Below, one piece after another: positions 12,701-23,041 of a stretch of DNA of 64,000 bases. The DNA comes from Castanea sativa. Lineage: Eukaryota > Streptophyta > Magnoliopsida > Fagales > Fagaceae. Where the stretch lies: positions 32,585,001 to 32,649,000 of the forward strand of contig NC_134013.1 in NCBI RefSeq assembly GCF_040712315.1, in the 5' to 3' direction. The position numbers and the translations under genes are program-made. Below the pieces are notes generated by a model. That model made no database searches and had not been told where the DNA came from. It saw only the letters and a list, made by a program, of their open reading frames with translations. Positions within the stretch are counted from its first letter, which is position 1. Every line of letters starts with the position of its first letter.

Positions 12701-13619
12701 GGACACTACCACCATTCCAACGAATAAAGAAACCATTTTTATTGGAGACCATTCTACAAAAGAGCACAGATGCAACAATAGACTCTCCCTTTCCGCATGG
12801 TTCAACCAATTCAGCATTCTGCTTCAAAGAAGCCTCATAGAACGAAAGCACGAATCGTTTAACACACTTAGAATCTTCCAGGTAATCGCGGCTGCAATAC
12901 TCTCTGGTTTAATGTGGTGGCACTCTGATTATAAGGACATTCAAGATCGTTTAGGCCTCCTCTTCTTCATTGCCATCTTTTGGGGAGTCTTCCCTTCATT
13001 TAACGCCGTGTTCGCCTTCCCTCAAGAACGTGCCATCTTTATGAAGGAGCGGGCATCCGGTATGTACACACTTTCTTCATATTTCATGGCTCGAATTACC
13101 GGAGATTTGCCAATGGAGCTCATTCTTCCCACTATTTTTATCACCGTGACTTATTGGATGGCCGAACTGAAACCAGAATTGGGTGCCTTTCTATTGACTT
13201 TGTCGGTTCTTCTCGGCTATGTGCTTGTGTCACAGGGTCTTGGCCTATTTTTAGGTGCAGCTATCATGGATGCCAAACAGGCATCTACACTGATAACTAT
13301 CACAATGTTAGCATTTGTATTGACTGGAGGGTTTTACGTGCATAAGGTACCATCTTGTATGGCTTGGATAAAATACCTTTCTACCACATTTTATACTTAC
13401 AGGCTCTTTATCAACGTCCAATATGGAGATGGAAAGAAAATTTCATCATTGTTGGGTTGCTCAAACTCGAAGCATGGACTCAATACAGCTAGCTGCAAGT
13501 TTATTGAAGAAGACATTGGAGGGCAAATCAGCCCTGTGGCTAGTGTTGGCATCTTGTTATTTATGTTTGTGGGGTATAGGATATTGGCTTACATTGCGTT
13601 GAGGCGCATCAAAGCTTGA
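3773..13619 (+). CDS. ABCG25: ABC transporter G family member 25-like (abscisic acid exporter), three exons
   Basis: Exons are 3773-3901, 4203-5034 and 12592-13619; both introns are GT-AG and the joined frame gives 662 aa, the same length as I recall for Arabidopsis ABCG25. The protein is a half-size ABCG (WBC) transporter with nucleotide-binding domain first: Walker A GPSGSGKST at residues 100-108, signature ISGGERKRVS at 207-216, Walker B LLILDEP at 227-233, and the switch histidine H264 in SMHQPSS. Exon 3 codes for the membrane domain with six hydrophobic segments, from IFQVIAAAILSGLMWW to VGILLFMFVGYRILAYIAL. The N-terminal SSPCFPITLKFVDVCYQVKI (junction of exons 1 and 2) and the LANGVCQ junction of exons 2 and 3 are close to ABCG25 rather than other ABCG members. 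Known ABCG25 acts as a plasma-membrane exporter of abscisic acid, mainly in vascular tissue. The short first exon and 7.6-kb second intron are notable. ABRE cores occur in the promoter and in intron 2. No break or missing catalytic residue was seen. A close ABCG paralogue is possible but less likely. Confidence 0.95.
6008..6120 (+). repeat. 48-bp tandem repeat carrying three ABRE/G-box-like cores
   Basis: ACGTGTC occurs at 6011-6017, 6059-6065 and 6107-6113, exactly 48 bp apart, each followed by CTCTTT. The first two are followed by nearly identical segments (TGCTGTAAT, TTTCCATTTTCC, TTAAACAAAAG); the third unit is cut short. Each core sits in CACGTGTCC, which contains the palindromic G-box CACGTG and fits the ABRE consensus. 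Position is about 1 kb into intron 2 of the ABA exporter gene. Confidence 0.85.
7476..7583 (+). repeat. Three-unit AT-rich tandem repeat, unit about 36 bp
   Basis: Units begin at about 7476, 7510 and 7547 with GAAAGTAT or GAAGGTAT and each contains TGTTATA(C/T)CATTGATT followed by TATAAG. The first unit lacks the inner TATA doublet. It lies in intron 2 of ABCG25; no function is evident. Confidence 0.75.
7691..7856 (-). mobile_element. tRNA-derived SINE (Au-like) in ABCG25 intron 2
   Basis: Read on the minus strand, the element starts GGGTTCCAGTTAGCTCAGTT, a tRNA-like box A region, continues with GGTTCAATCCC, a good box B, and then a body with GATTGGTGTC and GCGGACGCCATAGG, ending in an A tract (T run at 7691-7704 on the plus strand). 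It is flanked by an 11-bp target duplication TTCTTACCTAG at 7680-7690 and 7857-7867. The head, body and tail match what I remember of the plant Au SINE family; the exact family name is from memory. The perfect duplication suggests a fairly recent insertion. Confidence 0.9.
8561..8661 (+). repeat. 29-bp direct repeat, copies 72 bp apart
   Basis: The same 29 bases, starting GAGGAAATATTATTATTTCC and ending CAATTTTTC, occur at 8561-8589 and 8633-8661. Between them is an A-rich segment with a short AGATCTTTT/AAAAATCTT inverted pair. The copies are identical, so the duplication is recent or maintained. Confidence 0.8.
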
Positions 13620-14083
13620 ATAGTGTAATTTTTCAAATGACCGAAGAAGGAACCAGAAGGATGATTGCGCAAGCTGAGCATCACTCATTTTAATTCTGCT
13701 TATTGATATGTAGTAGGGGCCATTTTTATTATTTTCTTTTTCTTGAGGCATAGGGACCATAATTTCAACCTAACTGTATTGTACCGAAGATCAGTTTGCA
13801 GAAGTAATTGTATAAAATTGAAATAGCAAATCTCTTTTTGTTCGTAATTTTTTATAATCATGTGTGAGGAACGAACTTCATTTTATTGGCTATGAACTTA
13901 TTATACATAGAAAACAATTCTATACTCTGTTTGTTCTTCTTTTCAACCCCAAATCATGCTTGACTCCATACCTATCAAAATCCTAAAATCCGCATATTTT
14001 CTCTACCAATCCGCCAAATAACATATCAAATCAGCCATAAATTTTAAAACATAACCCTTGTCCAAAATTTTCTGTAGTTTATA
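13620..14083 (+). other. ABCG25 3' flank
   Basis: This AT-rich stretch directly after the stop codon must hold the 3' untranslated region. I see no canonical AATAAA within the first 200 bp, which is common in plants. No gene or repeat is evident. Confidence 0.5.
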
Positions 14084-14660
14084 TTTTTTTTTTCTGATAA
14101 GTAATAAAATTTATTAATAAAATAGATTACTTCATGCTCATGATGATGAGCACTTCATACACTAAACAGAAGTGATTTTGCGAAATCTATAAGAGTTTTA
14201 CAATTTGTAAGAACCCACGCACAAAACTAATCAAAAAGAATTCTAATCAGCAATGCTTGCAACTGAATCTTTGATCTATCAGAACCTTCAACGTGCATGC
14301 AATCGTTTCTTTCCTTTCAAAAGAACTACATCAAAGATAACGATTCCACATTCCAAATTTCTAAATGTACCTCTTATATAATAAACCAATTCCGCAACCT
14401 ATTTAAGAGAACTGTCACCCTCATTAGTAACACCAATGGATCCCAAATGTTTTGAAAACCAAGCACCACAGTTCACTGACTAAATCAAAATTAATCAGCA
14501 AAAGATCTATTGCCTCTCTATCTATTACATCAGCACATGCAAAACCAGCCAACCAAGGTAAATTTTCACCTTATGAGATTATTATAAGTAAGGATTTTTC
14601 CCCATGCTGCTATCCAAGCATGAGTACTCTTATGCATCACTCTTGCCCACACCTTTTTTA
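14084..14660 (-). mobile_element. LINE 3' fragment, minus strand
   Basis: A T run at 14084-14093 followed by TGATAAGTAATAAA reads on the minus strand as a LINE tail TTTATTACTTATCA plus poly(A). Further in, near 14590-14640, the minus strand codes AWIAAWGKILTYNNLIR, the conserved zf-RVT segment of plant LINE ORF2 (usually FFVWTAAWGKILTxDNL). Stops interrupt the frame. The tail resembles those at 40552, 43412 and 48784. Confidence 0.65.
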
Positions 14661-15139
14661 TAAAGTTACGTCCATAACCAATAGACTTGACTTGGGGAAA
14701 TTAGAGCCAGTTAAAGTATGTGAGTAAATTAAAGAACCGTTAAAGCCATAGCATATAAATTGTGAAAATAGATCTTTCTTTTCTAGACCTTTGATTAAAT
14801 CAATGGTTTTCGTTTTAACAAAATTCAATGTTAGGAATAAATCAATTATCAAACTAGAAGTCACATAAATTTTTTTATTTGTTTTTTGTTTGAAAGCTCA
14901 TGACTAATTCAAGAGATATTACTTTAGGTAGAAGTAACTTTGAACTTTGAATCGTACTTCATGAGACCAAAAGGCACACTGCATAAATAAATAATCATTT
15001 AAATTAAAAGTTCAGTCCAATATAAATGTTATAAATTATCCCTAACAACCAGTATCTATTTTTTCAAATTAAAGTATTATGTTCACAAGTCGTCTTACAA
15101 TTCTTACATGCAAAAGGGTTTTGAGTCTTTCGACTCTAT
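14661..15139. other. AT-rich spacer, nothing recognised
   Basis: No gene, repeat or conserved motif could be identified here on either strand. It may include older LINE sequence continuing from 14084-14660. Confidence 0.5.
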
Positions 15140-15416
15140 GAGTCCGTTTGGATAGAACTTATTTTGCTGAAACTGAAAACTGAAAACTGAAAACACTGTA
15201 GCAAAATAATTTTTAAATGTGTGAATAGTACCGTGGGACCCATTTTTAATGAAAAAGTTGTTAAAAAGTGAAATTTGTGGGACCCATGAACAGTGCACAA
15301 ATGCACTGTTCATGGCTGAATAGTCAAACCTTGCGGCTGGGTTTGAAAAAAAAAAAAAAAAAAAAAAAGGAAGCAAAACGCAAACACAGCCATAAAAGCT
15401 GTATCCAAACGGGCAA
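15140..15416. mobile_element. Tourist-like MITE, copy 1
   Basis: The ends GAGTCCGTTTGG and CCAAACGGGCAA are inverted repeats and are flanked by TAT on both sides, consistent with the 3-bp target duplications of PIF/Harbinger MITEs. Inside are three GAAAACT repeats, GGGACCCAT and a perfect inverted repeat (15284-15297 with 15302-15315). Copies 2 and 3 at 23042 and 25157 share the whole plan in the opposite orientation. Confidence 0.8.
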
Positions 15417-15459
15417 TATATATAAAGGTTTGTTATTTCTATTCAAAACCAAAAACAAA

Positions 15460-15495
15460 CCCCCCCCCCCCCCCCCCCAAAAAAAAAAAAAAAAA
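15460..15495 (+). repeat. C19-A17 homopolymer pair
   Basis: A run of 19 C (15460-15478) is followed directly by 17 A (15479-15495), 26 bp upstream of the start codon of the small cysteine-rich peptide gene. Length in the real genome may differ because such runs are hard to sequence. Confidence 0.9.
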
Positions 15496-15521
15496 GAACT
15501 CAAGAGATTGTAGAAAGGGTA

Positions 15522-15919
15522 ATGGATGGAAATAGTATGAGACTTGTAATAGTAATGATTATGATGATGATGGGATTTGTTATGCTTGCCCTAGGTGTAT
15601 CTCAAGCCAACGAGACAACGCAATCCTCTCTTCCCCCACATTTCCCTCCCTCTCCACTTCCTACTATACTCCCCCTTCTCTTCCCCCAAGTAGTGAGGAT
15701 AGTTTGGTCACTACTGAAATCGGTGATCTTCCTAAACTCTCTAAAGTTTTAGAAGAAACAATTCATTTAGGAAAGTCTAAAATTCCTGGAGCGGCAAAAG
15801 GTATTGCAAAATGTTTATCATGTGAGGGTTGCCTAGAACAATATGGTCCTAAAATGAAAACAGCTTGTTCTTTCGCATGTAACATCTTACCATGTGGCTT
15901 ATTTAAATTTAAAAAGTAG
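15522..15919 (+). pseudogene. Small secreted cysteine-rich peptide gene, apparently frameshifted
   Basis: From the ATG at 15522 the frame codes a strongly hydrophobic leader (RLVIVMIMMMMGFVMLALG) ending near SQANE, a convincing signal peptide, followed by a Pro-rich linker. In that frame it then runs into unrelated sequence and stops at 15752. A second frame, open upstream through the linker and ending at 15919, codes the likely mature part with a Lys-rich stretch and six cysteines within about 30 residues (C-x2-C-x2-C, then C-x3-C-x4-C) and a basic C-terminus. The two halves are offset by one base, so either a 1- or 2-base indel in the C/T-rich linker broke the gene, or a short intron joins them; I found no splice pair that is convincing. 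Cysteine spacing and the leader fit defence-type or signalling peptides, perhaps thionin-like, but I cannot assign a family. No joined product is given. Confidence 0.5.
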
Positions 15920-15964
15920 TCTTTGTTATACAAAAAACATTCAAGAGCCATCTTTGGATTCGGT

Positions 15965-15966
<2 letters not shown>

Positions 15967-16005
<39 letters not shown>
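15967..16005 (+). repeat. (CT)n microsatellite
   Basis: About 19-20 CT units lie 48 bp downstream of the stop codon of the cysteine-rich gene. Confidence 0.9.
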
Positions 16006-16010
<5 letters not shown>

Positions 16011-17027
16011 ATTTAGATGTATGTATAAATGCAATTAAAAATAGGTGCATATATAAACCCCAATGCACTGAACCCAATCATTACCCTATGTATAAAAACT
16101 CCTACCCACAGCCTTAGGGTTATTTCTTTTTATTTTATTTTTTATTTTTTGTTTTCAAGTTAATAATATGCTTGATTGCAATAAGTCTGTTGTTTGCTAA
16201 AGGTAACTCCATTTTAAAATATCATATATTTTATTCTTTGTTTTGGAAGGTTTTTAATTATAAAATTTTTTGTCTATAAAAATGACATTGTATCATTTTA
16301 TTAGATAAATTAAACATACGTGACAAGTTTATGTAGTTTTTAATGAAAAATATGGACAAACGAATTGTTGATGCAAACAGAATTAAACTTTAGCAGGTGG
16401 GAATAAAATCCAAACTGTTTGTTGGTATTTTCTTTTTTTAGAGAAATGATTTTATTTTTAAATTTGAATTGTATATATATATATAAAAGCAATAAGTCTA
16501 GAGTTTGATAAAGAAAACCTCCATGTATCCTTTGTGCTGAAAGGCTTATAATTAGGGGCGTAGCTAGCTTTGGACTAGGAAGGCAATGCCCCCCTTAATT
16601 TTTAAAAAAAATATTATTATATACATGTGTGTACTAATTTTAGTAATTTTTTTCTACAAAATTACATTTTTCACTTAAACAATATCATTTATTCTTTTAA
16701 GAGTAATGCTATACTCACAAACTGTTTTACAACATTTTTATAAACTGTTTTGGTAGCAAATCCTTATTAGTTTGCTCATGGACTCACCACTCACATCGTT
16801 TTTTTACTTGCTAGTAACCACTTATTACATCAATAATTTATAAAAAAATTTGTAGTGCTAGTATTTTCCTCATTTAAGTAACTATAAAAAAATTTATGGA
16901 TCTAAAATTTAAAACAAAATATACAAGTCCTAAAAATAGCTCAACAACAAAAATTACCAATAGTAAAACTTTAAAAAAAAAAAATTAAGCTCAATTACCC
17001 AATTTTATCTAAAATAAACAACCCTGT
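16006..17027. other. Intergenic, transposon-derived pieces
   Basis: AT-rich spacer. Near 16555-16610 a segment AGGGGCGTAGCTAGC followed by GCCCCCCTTAATTTTT resembles the end of a widespread plant transposon, but I cannot name it. A MITE-like inverted-repeat element lies at 16703-16865. Nothing else is recognised. Confidence 0.5.
16703..16865. mobile_element. MITE-like element with imperfect inverted ends
   Basis: The left end, GTAATGCTATACTCACAAAC then ATTTTTATAAA, matches the inverted right end TTTATAAA, AATTTGTAGTGCTAGTATT. The same end type, GTAA..TACA..CACAAACT, appears in the element at 57514-57705, so they are probably one family. Confidence 0.5.
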
Positions 17028-17812
17028 TGTGGGGATAAAATGGTCAAAACACGCATTTGGGCCAGGGGCCTGATTTGGTAGTGTGAGCTTGTCCGAGCAG
17101 AGCCTTTGAGGCCCACAAGCCAACTCTTGCTAGAAAGATTGGTGAAGTTGTCCGAGGAAAGGCATCTCCTCGGCTAAGTCAAATGAAGATCGTATGACAT
17201 GTCATGATGTTTGGGAAAAGGATTCTGGATAGCTTGTTGGGTAAAGATGTGTTTCACACGGTTATAGAAAGGGGGAACATATGAGAAATATCAAGGGAAA
17301 AGACTGCTACCACCGCATTAAAGACCCTGCACCTACCTCTCTGGCCGCATTAATGGGAAAATAACCTCTGAACAGTAAATGTTCAGCCTTCCAGCTATTG
17401 TCTGAAGACTTCAAAAAGGTGGTGGATGAAACAAGTATCTAATTGGGTGATTTGTGCTACACGTGGAAGAGAAAGATGGATATAAGAGAACAAACGAGGC
17501 ATGAGAAAAGGGGAGGCAGGCAAAAAGAAAGAAAAAGAAAAAAAGAAAGCACTGTACACCTCATCTTTAACTTTAGTCTATCATTCAAAGAGAGAAATGC
17601 AATACAAACCATCCTCAGCTTATTTCCGAGGAGAATTTCTGTTATTCTTATCTATTGATTGTGTAGATAGTGGCAATCTAGCCCGCTTATCTGTTATCAA
17701 ATATCCATAAAACCTAAGTTTCAAGCCCACGCTCTACAAATTTCATTGTATAAGGCTCTTTGGGCCTGAGCCCAACACTCATTTGGGTCCGGGTACAAAC
17801 TGTACATTTACA
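17028..17812 (+). mobile_element. Gypsy-type LTR
   Basis: The LTR starts TGTGGGGATAAAATGG and ends ATTTACA, followed at once by ATTGGCGTCATCTGTGGGAA, the primer-binding and leader region typical of plant Gypsy elements. It shares long segments with the solo LTR at 53849-55696: the start, CCGCATTAATGGG, and GGGCCTGAGCCC near the 3' end. The second LTR of this copy is not in the window because the element is truncated after the gag start. Confidence 0.8.
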
Positions 17813-17859
17813 ATTGGCGTCATCTGTGGGAAACCTTGTGCTTAAGGAATTGGAATACT

Positions 17860-18049
17860 ATGGTAGGCTCAGGTCCGCATCACGCAGAGTCTCAGGGATC
17901 CCAGCGTGAGGATCATTTCCAGCGACTTGAACATGAGAGGGATCGAGAGGGTAGTGTACATACGGTGCACCCCGGTGGGAGTCATTCGCGTGGTGGAAGC
18001 AGAGTCCCCCAAGAGGATGATGCGAAGGCCAAGAGGATGATCTATATAT
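17860..18049 (+). pseudogene. Truncated gag start of the Gypsy element
   Basis: The ATG at 17860, 48 bp after the LTR, opens a charged, Gly/His/Arg-rich reading frame beginning MVGSGPHHAESQGSQRED, the kind of disordered gag N-terminus seen in plant Gypsy elements. After about 60 codons it runs into unrelated AT-rich sequence, so the rest of the element was lost by deletion or replacement. Confidence 0.6.
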
Positions 18050-18050
18050 T

Positions 18051-18459
18051 TTAATTTTTAAAAAAAAATAAACACTTTTATTGGTCAATAAAATGCATTA
18101 AAAAGGCCTCATTGTATCCTAAAATGCAAAAAATTTAGCCATAGGATGATAGGAGTACAGGCTGCACTACATAGGCCCATAGCAGCACAAGCTGCACAGT
18201 GCGCGACTGTGCAGTGCAGCCCACAGTTACAACTTAAAGGACAACTCGGTTTCTCACTTCTTCTTTTTTTATGTGAACACGGTTTCTCACTTTATCTATA
18301 ATTATAAATTATTATACCAATTTAGCATCTCAAAAAGTAATAAAAATATATTTTAAATAAAAAAAATTAATATATATATTATTTGATTAATATTTAAATA
18401 TAAAAAGACCCCACTTAAAATTTTCACCTAAGATCCCCAAAATTGTTGAGCCGGCCCTG
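18051..18459. mobile_element. Transposon remnant ending GAGCCGGCCCTG
   Basis: The segment ends TTGAGCCGGCCCTG, which inverted reads CAGGGCCGGCTCAA, a terminal sequence I associate with hAT-type plant elements. The other end is not found. A short hairpin, CTGCACAGT/ACTGTGCAG around GCGCG, lies near 18191-18213. Confidence 0.4.
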
Positions 18460-18650
18460 CAAAAAGGATTCTTCTTACTTTTTAGCGACGTTTTTAAAAC
18501 GTCGCAAAAACCTGCTCATTATTTTTTAAAAAATATTAAAAATGCTATATAAACCTGCTTAAAATTCAACAATAACTAACACAAGCTTGTAATAGATTAA
18601 ATATACCTATTGATCATCAATATTCCATAATAAGACATTAACCATATATT

Positions 18651-18682
<32 letters not shown>
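18651..18682 (+). repeat. (AT)n microsatellite
   Basis: An uninterrupted alternating AT run inside the CACTA element. Confidence 0.9.
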
Positions 18683-18685
<3 letters not shown>

Positions 18686-19199
18686 TATATACATATTTGT
18701 TTATACATGTATCATCTTGAATTGAACAAAACACTTGTCTACGTACACAAAAAAAAAGTGTGGACAACCACCTAAACTATGACAATATTAAAGAAAATAC
18801 AATACTTCCAAAATAAATGTGGTTATAACAAAACACTTGTCTACCTATACAAAAAAAAAAAAAAAAACCACCCAAACTATGGCAATATTATAAACAAAGT
18901 ACAATAGTTCCAAAATAATTGTGGTTGTTCAACTATGTAATAGTCCATGGAGTCCTTAAAACACTGCATGTACCGCTATCCGCTAGTTTCTTGATGGGAT
19001 GAAGCATGTGATCTATAAGGAGTTGGAAATTGATGATCTAAACCGAAACCACCCTGAATACAAATTAAAGTATCTAAGAAGTTCATAAAGAAATTATTTC
19101 AAGTAACAAAATAATAGTTGCTATACTTAAAAAATTTAAACACCAAATACATTCTTAAAACATTAAAATTTAATACCTGACTAGCTTCTGAAGAATGAT

Positions 19200-19925
19200 T
19201 TTAGTAATTTTGCACTAGTTGCATCAATTGGGTCACTTGCTCCTCCAAGTTTTCATAACCATTCACTTTCTCCGTCAAAAAAGCCACTTAATTCTTCAAT
19301 TGAGTCACTTCAGGATCCATTTCTTGGCTTCTTACTTAAGCAATTGCAAGAGTGCTCTTGGCAGGATGCATACTTGGGGTTGGGCCAAATCCCATTCCCC
19401 GAACACGACCATTGTGCTCATTACGAAACACTTGAGCATATACATCATGTGGTGCCCATGAAATACTACCAGTAAGGTCGAATGACTACGCACAATTTGA
19501 GAACTCACTCAATTCGTTGATTTTTTCCTAATATTCAAAATTTGAACACAATAACACATTAGAAATTAACAATGTTAATAGATTCAATATTACACTTAGT
19601 AAATCATGATATTACTTAAAATGTTGCTTTCTGGTTCGGCGTCAGCAAGAGTACCATCTTTATGAAGATGGAGTTTTACATATACATCTGCACACTCTAC
19701 AAGTTGCCCAAGCATTGTTACCTAAATTATGGTCATTTCATTTATTTAATTAAGAATAATAGTTTCATACAAACCTAAGAGCAATCTAATAAGTCATTTA
19801 TAAGATAATTATTGAGTCAATACCTTTTCTTTTGCGTACGAAGCAAAGCTTTTTGAACTACCAGTATGTACATTTTTTTGCTTGGAACGATTGTCCTTGT
19901 TTACCAAAGCAAGATCCTACGTTCA
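19200..19925 (-). pseudogene. CACTA transposase remnant (Transposase_24-like)
   Basis: On the minus strand three separated blocks follow the order of the plant CACTA-associated transposase domain: NRSKQKNVHTGSSKSFA near 19840-19905, a segment with KLHLHKDGTLAD near 19640-19690, and APHDVYAQVF followed by GRVRGMGFGPTPS near 19375-19450, then a Gln/Glu-rich coiled-coil-like tail with VTQL repeats. Stops and AT-rich gaps (former introns) separate them. The GRVRGxGFGPTPS box is the strongest evidence. Confidence 0.75.
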
Positions 19926-20932
19926 AAAAATTACATATTTAAACAAAATATTATTTGAATATGTTTTTCATGGTAGATATTCAATGTAGAATAAGGATAT
20001 CCATATGAATGTTCTTGTTCTGATGATGATGTAGAACAATTAAAGCATATCAATATAGAATAATACCTTCATTTTTGGTAAACTTCAATATTGAACAAGA
20101 GTGCTACTGTCAATTTAGCACCAAGTTTAATTATAAAAAAAATTATTAAAAAAAAAAAAACTCTAAGGCCCTTTTTTCTTTTTTAATAATTAAAACTCTA
20201 AGGTTTAAGCATGCACAGTAAGTGAGAAGGACAAAATTGAATAATAGTTAAAGGACTGGCTATATTTGTATGTAGGTACATTGTAATTGATATCTTGTGA
20301 TTCAATTAACCAAACTGTGCTTCTAGTTTTTTAAATGAACCAATGGGCCAAGTTGATTAGCTTTTCCTTATAGTGAACTATTGGGTAATATATGTTAAAT
20401 AGATGTAGCTATCAATCTTGGGTGTGAATTCAAAAAGAAGTAAACACTTCCAATATGAATGTAAACCACCTTATAACACCATGCAAGCTACCCGCTTGTT
20501 CAAACTCAACAATCCACCTCAACACAATTATTAACATTTCAAGTACAAAGTTTTAAGCAAAAATTACTTACTATGCTCAAGCCAAGCAATCACCTTTCTA
20601 AAAAAAGTCCAAGCTTATCACAATAAATGAGTACTTACCCTGTAAAATAAAAGAGGATAATTAAATGATGTGGAAGGCAAATAAAGGTGCCATTGCAAAA
20701 AAAATTTATAAGTTAAGACTTGGAACAATTAGGCAAAAAAATTAAGGACCACTTTGCAGAAAATATTTGAAATTTAATTGTATTCAAACTTTGTCATTTG
20801 ATACACATAAGGAAACTTACCCATTATGCCTAAATGTCTCAACTGAAAAAGGTACTCCAAATCATCCAAATTTTGCATATGAAAATGCTATTGCAGAAAA
20901 TTTTAATGAGTCATGGTACATGAAAATTTAGT

Positions 20933-20935
<3 letters not shown>

Positions 20936-20993
<58 letters not shown>
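20936..20993 (+). repeat. (AT)n microsatellite, about 29 units
   Basis: A long alternating AT run inside the CACTA element. Confidence 0.95.
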
Positions 20994-20996
<3 letters not shown>

Positions 20997-21288
20997 AGCA
21001 TTTAGTTGAGATTATTTACTTACGACAAACCCCAACACCTAGGCCAATAACACCAAATGAAACCTGCAAAAAAGAAAAAGAAAAGAAAGCCACAACTTTC
21101 TTAATTTTCCAAGATTATAAAAAAATTACTATAATTTCATATAATGGAATAATTGTAATTTCTAATATAATAACACACACACAAACACATCTTAATAAAA
21201 ACTAATTCTCATCCATAACTAATTCTCTCTCATTCTCATTCTCTGCATTCAATGAAAAAATAAAAACTAAAGCAAGCATATACATAAA

Positions 21289-21291
<3 letters not shown>

Positions 21292-21327
<36 letters not shown>
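21292..21327 (+). repeat. (AT)n microsatellite
   Basis: An alternating AT run interrupted by one TGTATAT unit, inside the CACTA element. Confidence 0.85.
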
Positions 21328-21328
<1 letters not shown>

Positions 21329-22564
21329 AAGAATAATGATAACACATTGAAGATATAATTTTTAAGTAGAAATCCTCATCTAATGGAAGAGTCCTTATCT
21401 AATAATAATAATAATAATAAAATGCCTTTAGTTTTGGGTGGAACTTAACAATTTATTTACTTTTTAAAAAAAAATTTAAAGACAATTATACCTTTTAATA
21501 AACAAGTCAATCCAATCTGACATTTAACATAAATCATTAATAATCTATATATATATATATATAGACACACACACATCGAGTATACAAGATAGAGGTGTGT
21601 GATATATGTGACAAGATAAGATCTTTTCATTAATTTAAATATTCATAATAACAACACATTGCATTATTATTCTTCAAAAATAAAAAATAAATAATGCAAT
21701 TCATTATTGTCATCCAATAACTATCTACAAGTAACATAGCATAGCGCACCATGGGTCATTTGTTGACCGCATTGGCACGTTATATACTATCATTGTTTAA
21801 CCATATTAATAAATTGTAATTCTTCTATATCTACCATCATTGTTTAAGCATTTTTACATTTTCCTTGTACACATTAGTGGGCAATGGGCTTTAAAAAAAA
21901 AATCTCAAGATTTACAAACTTGTATATAAACTTACAATGATTCAGCCTTTGATGCTCAGGTCTTTTTGCTCAAAAATCCAAATTTGAATAAGAGTTTTCT
22001 GTACCAAAATCCAACGAAAACAAGCAAACAACAAAAATTAGCACAAAAGTTCGATGACCCATTAAAGAAAAACTAAATCAAAGCAAACCCATAAGCCGAA
22101 ACACAAAGACTCCAAGACTTTAAACCAAATCAAAGCAAACTCCTAAGCCAAAACACAAAGACTCCATGGCCCATTAAAGAAAAACCAAATCAAAGCAAAC
22201 CCATAAGCTAAAACACAAAGACTTACTTTTTAAAGACACTTGAACACCAAAAAAGAGGGAAAAAGTATGGTGGTGTTAGTGGGTGGCAGTGGAGGTTGAC
22301 AATGGCCGCGGTGGCTATGTTTGTGGCAATGGGTGGTGGCTAGAGAGGGAAGAGCTTGTAGAAGTGATAAGGGGAGGGGGAAAATGTAAAAGTGGGAAAG
22401 GGAAGTTTGTCTGAGAAAAAAAAGAAATGAGAAGAAACAAAACAATGAAAAAAAAACGTGTAGGGGGAAAAAAAAGGAAAAAGGAGGGACAAAAAGTGGG
22501 GGAACTGAAAAGTCAACGAAATTTAGTGTGGAAAAAATTCGAAATTTTTGGGGAAACATATAGT

Positions 22565-22830
22565 GTCAAAACGTCGCTATAGATTTTTTTGGACTATATG
22601 GTGGTTGTTCTTTAATAACTATAGCGACGTTTTCAAAAAACGTCGCTATAAACAAAATATTCTCCACTATAACTGTACTTTTTGCAGCGTTTTAAGAAAC
22701 ACTGCTATTGTTTTGGGTTACAGTGACGTTTTTTAAACAACATCGCGAAAGTCTCCCTCTTTAGCGGTGTTTTTTAAAAACGTCACAATATACTACTTAT
22801 AGCGGCGGATTTAAAAACGCCGCCTAAACC
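22565..22830. repeat. CACTA subterminal repeat block
   Basis: At least eight units related to AACGTCGCTATA or its complement alternate in orientation, often as inverted pairs around a short T/A-rich spacer. In CACTA elements such subterminal motifs bind the transposase. Confidence 0.75.
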
Positions 22831-23041
22831 TAGATTTCTTGTAGTGATTAATTTTCGTGAAAAATATGGAACTAATAGAAGGTGTGAAGTAATTAAGCCA
22901 TTATAAATCTCAATTAATTATTGTTTTGTTTTTAAAATTGACGCATATCAAATTCATGTAGAAATATTCTCAAGCAAATGCCATGAGCTAAAGACAAACT
23001 TAAAACCTAAGTTTCCTTCTAGACAAGTTCCACTAGATTAA

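Larger units (their letters stand above)
18460..22846 (-). mobile_element. CACTA (En/Spm-type) transposon, decayed
   Basis: The right end reads TTTCTTGTAGTG at 22835-22846, that is CACTACAAGAAA inverted, the diagnostic CACTA terminus. Subterminal AACGTCGC / GCGACGTT units cluster at 22565-22820 and also at 18484-18506, marking both ends of one element. The left terminal CACTA itself is missing: the sequence abuts another remnant at 18459. A broken transposase domain on the minus strand lies at 19200-19925. The interior is AT-rich with several microsatellites. Confidence 0.75.

Noticed and set aside
17443..17710. Lys/Arg-rich ORFs
   Set aside because: They lie inside the Gypsy LTR and are compositional.
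18168..18174. GCACTACATAGG as the left end of the CACTA element
   Set aside because: It lacks the CACTACAAGAAA continuation and lies on the far side of another transposon terminus.
22230..22559. Minus-strand ORF rich in Phe, Ser and Pro
   Set aside because: Low-complexity reading of a purine-rich tract inside the CACTA element; no domain.
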